Source: an uncultured Bacteroidales bacterium | GTDB taxonomy: Bacteria; Bacteroidota; Bacteroidia; Bacteroidales; Bacteroidaceae | Direction of reading: 5' to 3' | DNA: 6,796 nucleotides | Assembly: GCA_945788445.1 (NCBI GenBank) | Contig: CALZMA010000055.1 | Location: forward strand, 1 to 6,796 | Made by a program: the position numbers and the translations under genes | Shown: piece by piece, positions 6,669-6,796 of the stretch | Layout of the letters: the number at the start of each line of letters is the position of its first letter | Numbering within the stretch: the first letter of the stretch is position 1 | Notes under the pieces: model-generated | The model's database searches: none | What the model was told of the DNA's origin: nothing | Seen by the model: the letters and a program-made list of their open reading frames with translations, nothing else

Positions 6669-6738
6669 GATGCAGTTGGGGTGCGGCGGACGATAAGTCT
6701 ACGCGACTTGGTCTTCGCACATTTGGTTTAAGATTGTG

Positions 6739-6769
6739 CAAAAATAGTGTAAGCCGCTTGAAGTGCAAA
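6739..6769 (-). promoter_or_regulatory. Bacteroidota-type promoter for the ligase gene
   Basis: Read on the minus strand, TTTG at 6766-6769 is followed after 19 bp by TATTTTTG at 6739-6746, an exact match to the Bacteroidota primary-sigma consensus (-33 TTTG, -7 TAnnTTTG). The sequence upstream, to the window edge, is A/T-rich. Transcription would begin at roughly 6730-6735, giving a 5' leader of about 65 nt before the ATG at 6668. A second TTTG lies at 6771-6774 but is farther away (24 bp). No operator was recognised. Confidence 0.72.
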
Positions 6770-6796
6770 GCAAAAGGCCGAAAAGTTTTTAATATT

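Noticed and set aside
4986..6731. A 581-codon plus-strand open frame opposite the acyl-CoA ligase
   Set aside because: It lies antisense to a gene with all its family motifs, has a Val/Glu/Gly/Ala-heavy composition typical of an antisense frame in GC-rich DNA, and shows no recognisable domain.

Overview
The window is a GC-rich bacterial chromosomal segment with four intact protein genes, all on the minus strand. Protein character points to Bacteroidota, most likely Bacteroidales (Prevotellaceae-like). The LptB and acyl-CoA ligase sequences resemble Bacteroidales versions. Upstream of the rightmost gene there is a textbook Bacteroidota promoter (TTTG, 19 bp, TAnnTTTG). No start codon has a recognisable Shine-Dalgarno sequence, as expected for that phylum. 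Genus is inferred, not shown.

In transcription order (right to left): a promoter at 6739-6769; an AMP-binding long-chain acyl-CoA ligase (5007-6668); a long stem-loop at 4936-4984; lptB, the ATPase of the lipopolysaccharide exporter (4102-4896); a 382-bp gap that is mostly a 235-bp near-palindromic repeat (3829-4063); an exported S9-family prolyl-oligopeptidase-like serine peptidase (1236-3719); 27 bp further on, menG/ubiE, the last methyltransferase of menaquinone synthesis (456-1208); then a 455-bp gene-free stretch holding a second large near-palindrome (98-377) and a C-free leader that probably belongs to a gene just off the left edge.

The ligase and lptB can be read as one unit interrupted by the stem-loop, and the peptidase plus menG as a second unit. 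The functions (fatty-acid activation, LPS export, periplasmic peptide degradation, respiratory quinone synthesis) are ordinary housekeeping and envelope roles and do not form an obvious single pathway.

The unusual content is between the genes. The two large palindromes share end sequences and the same order of internal palindromic modules although they have diverged in sequence, so they look like two members of one dispersed repeat family. Each sits just beyond the stop codon of a gene. The stem-loop before lptB pairs continuously only when transcribed from the minus strand, because its four imperfect positions become G-U wobbles. No defence system, CRISPR array, transposase, tRNA or rRNA was seen.
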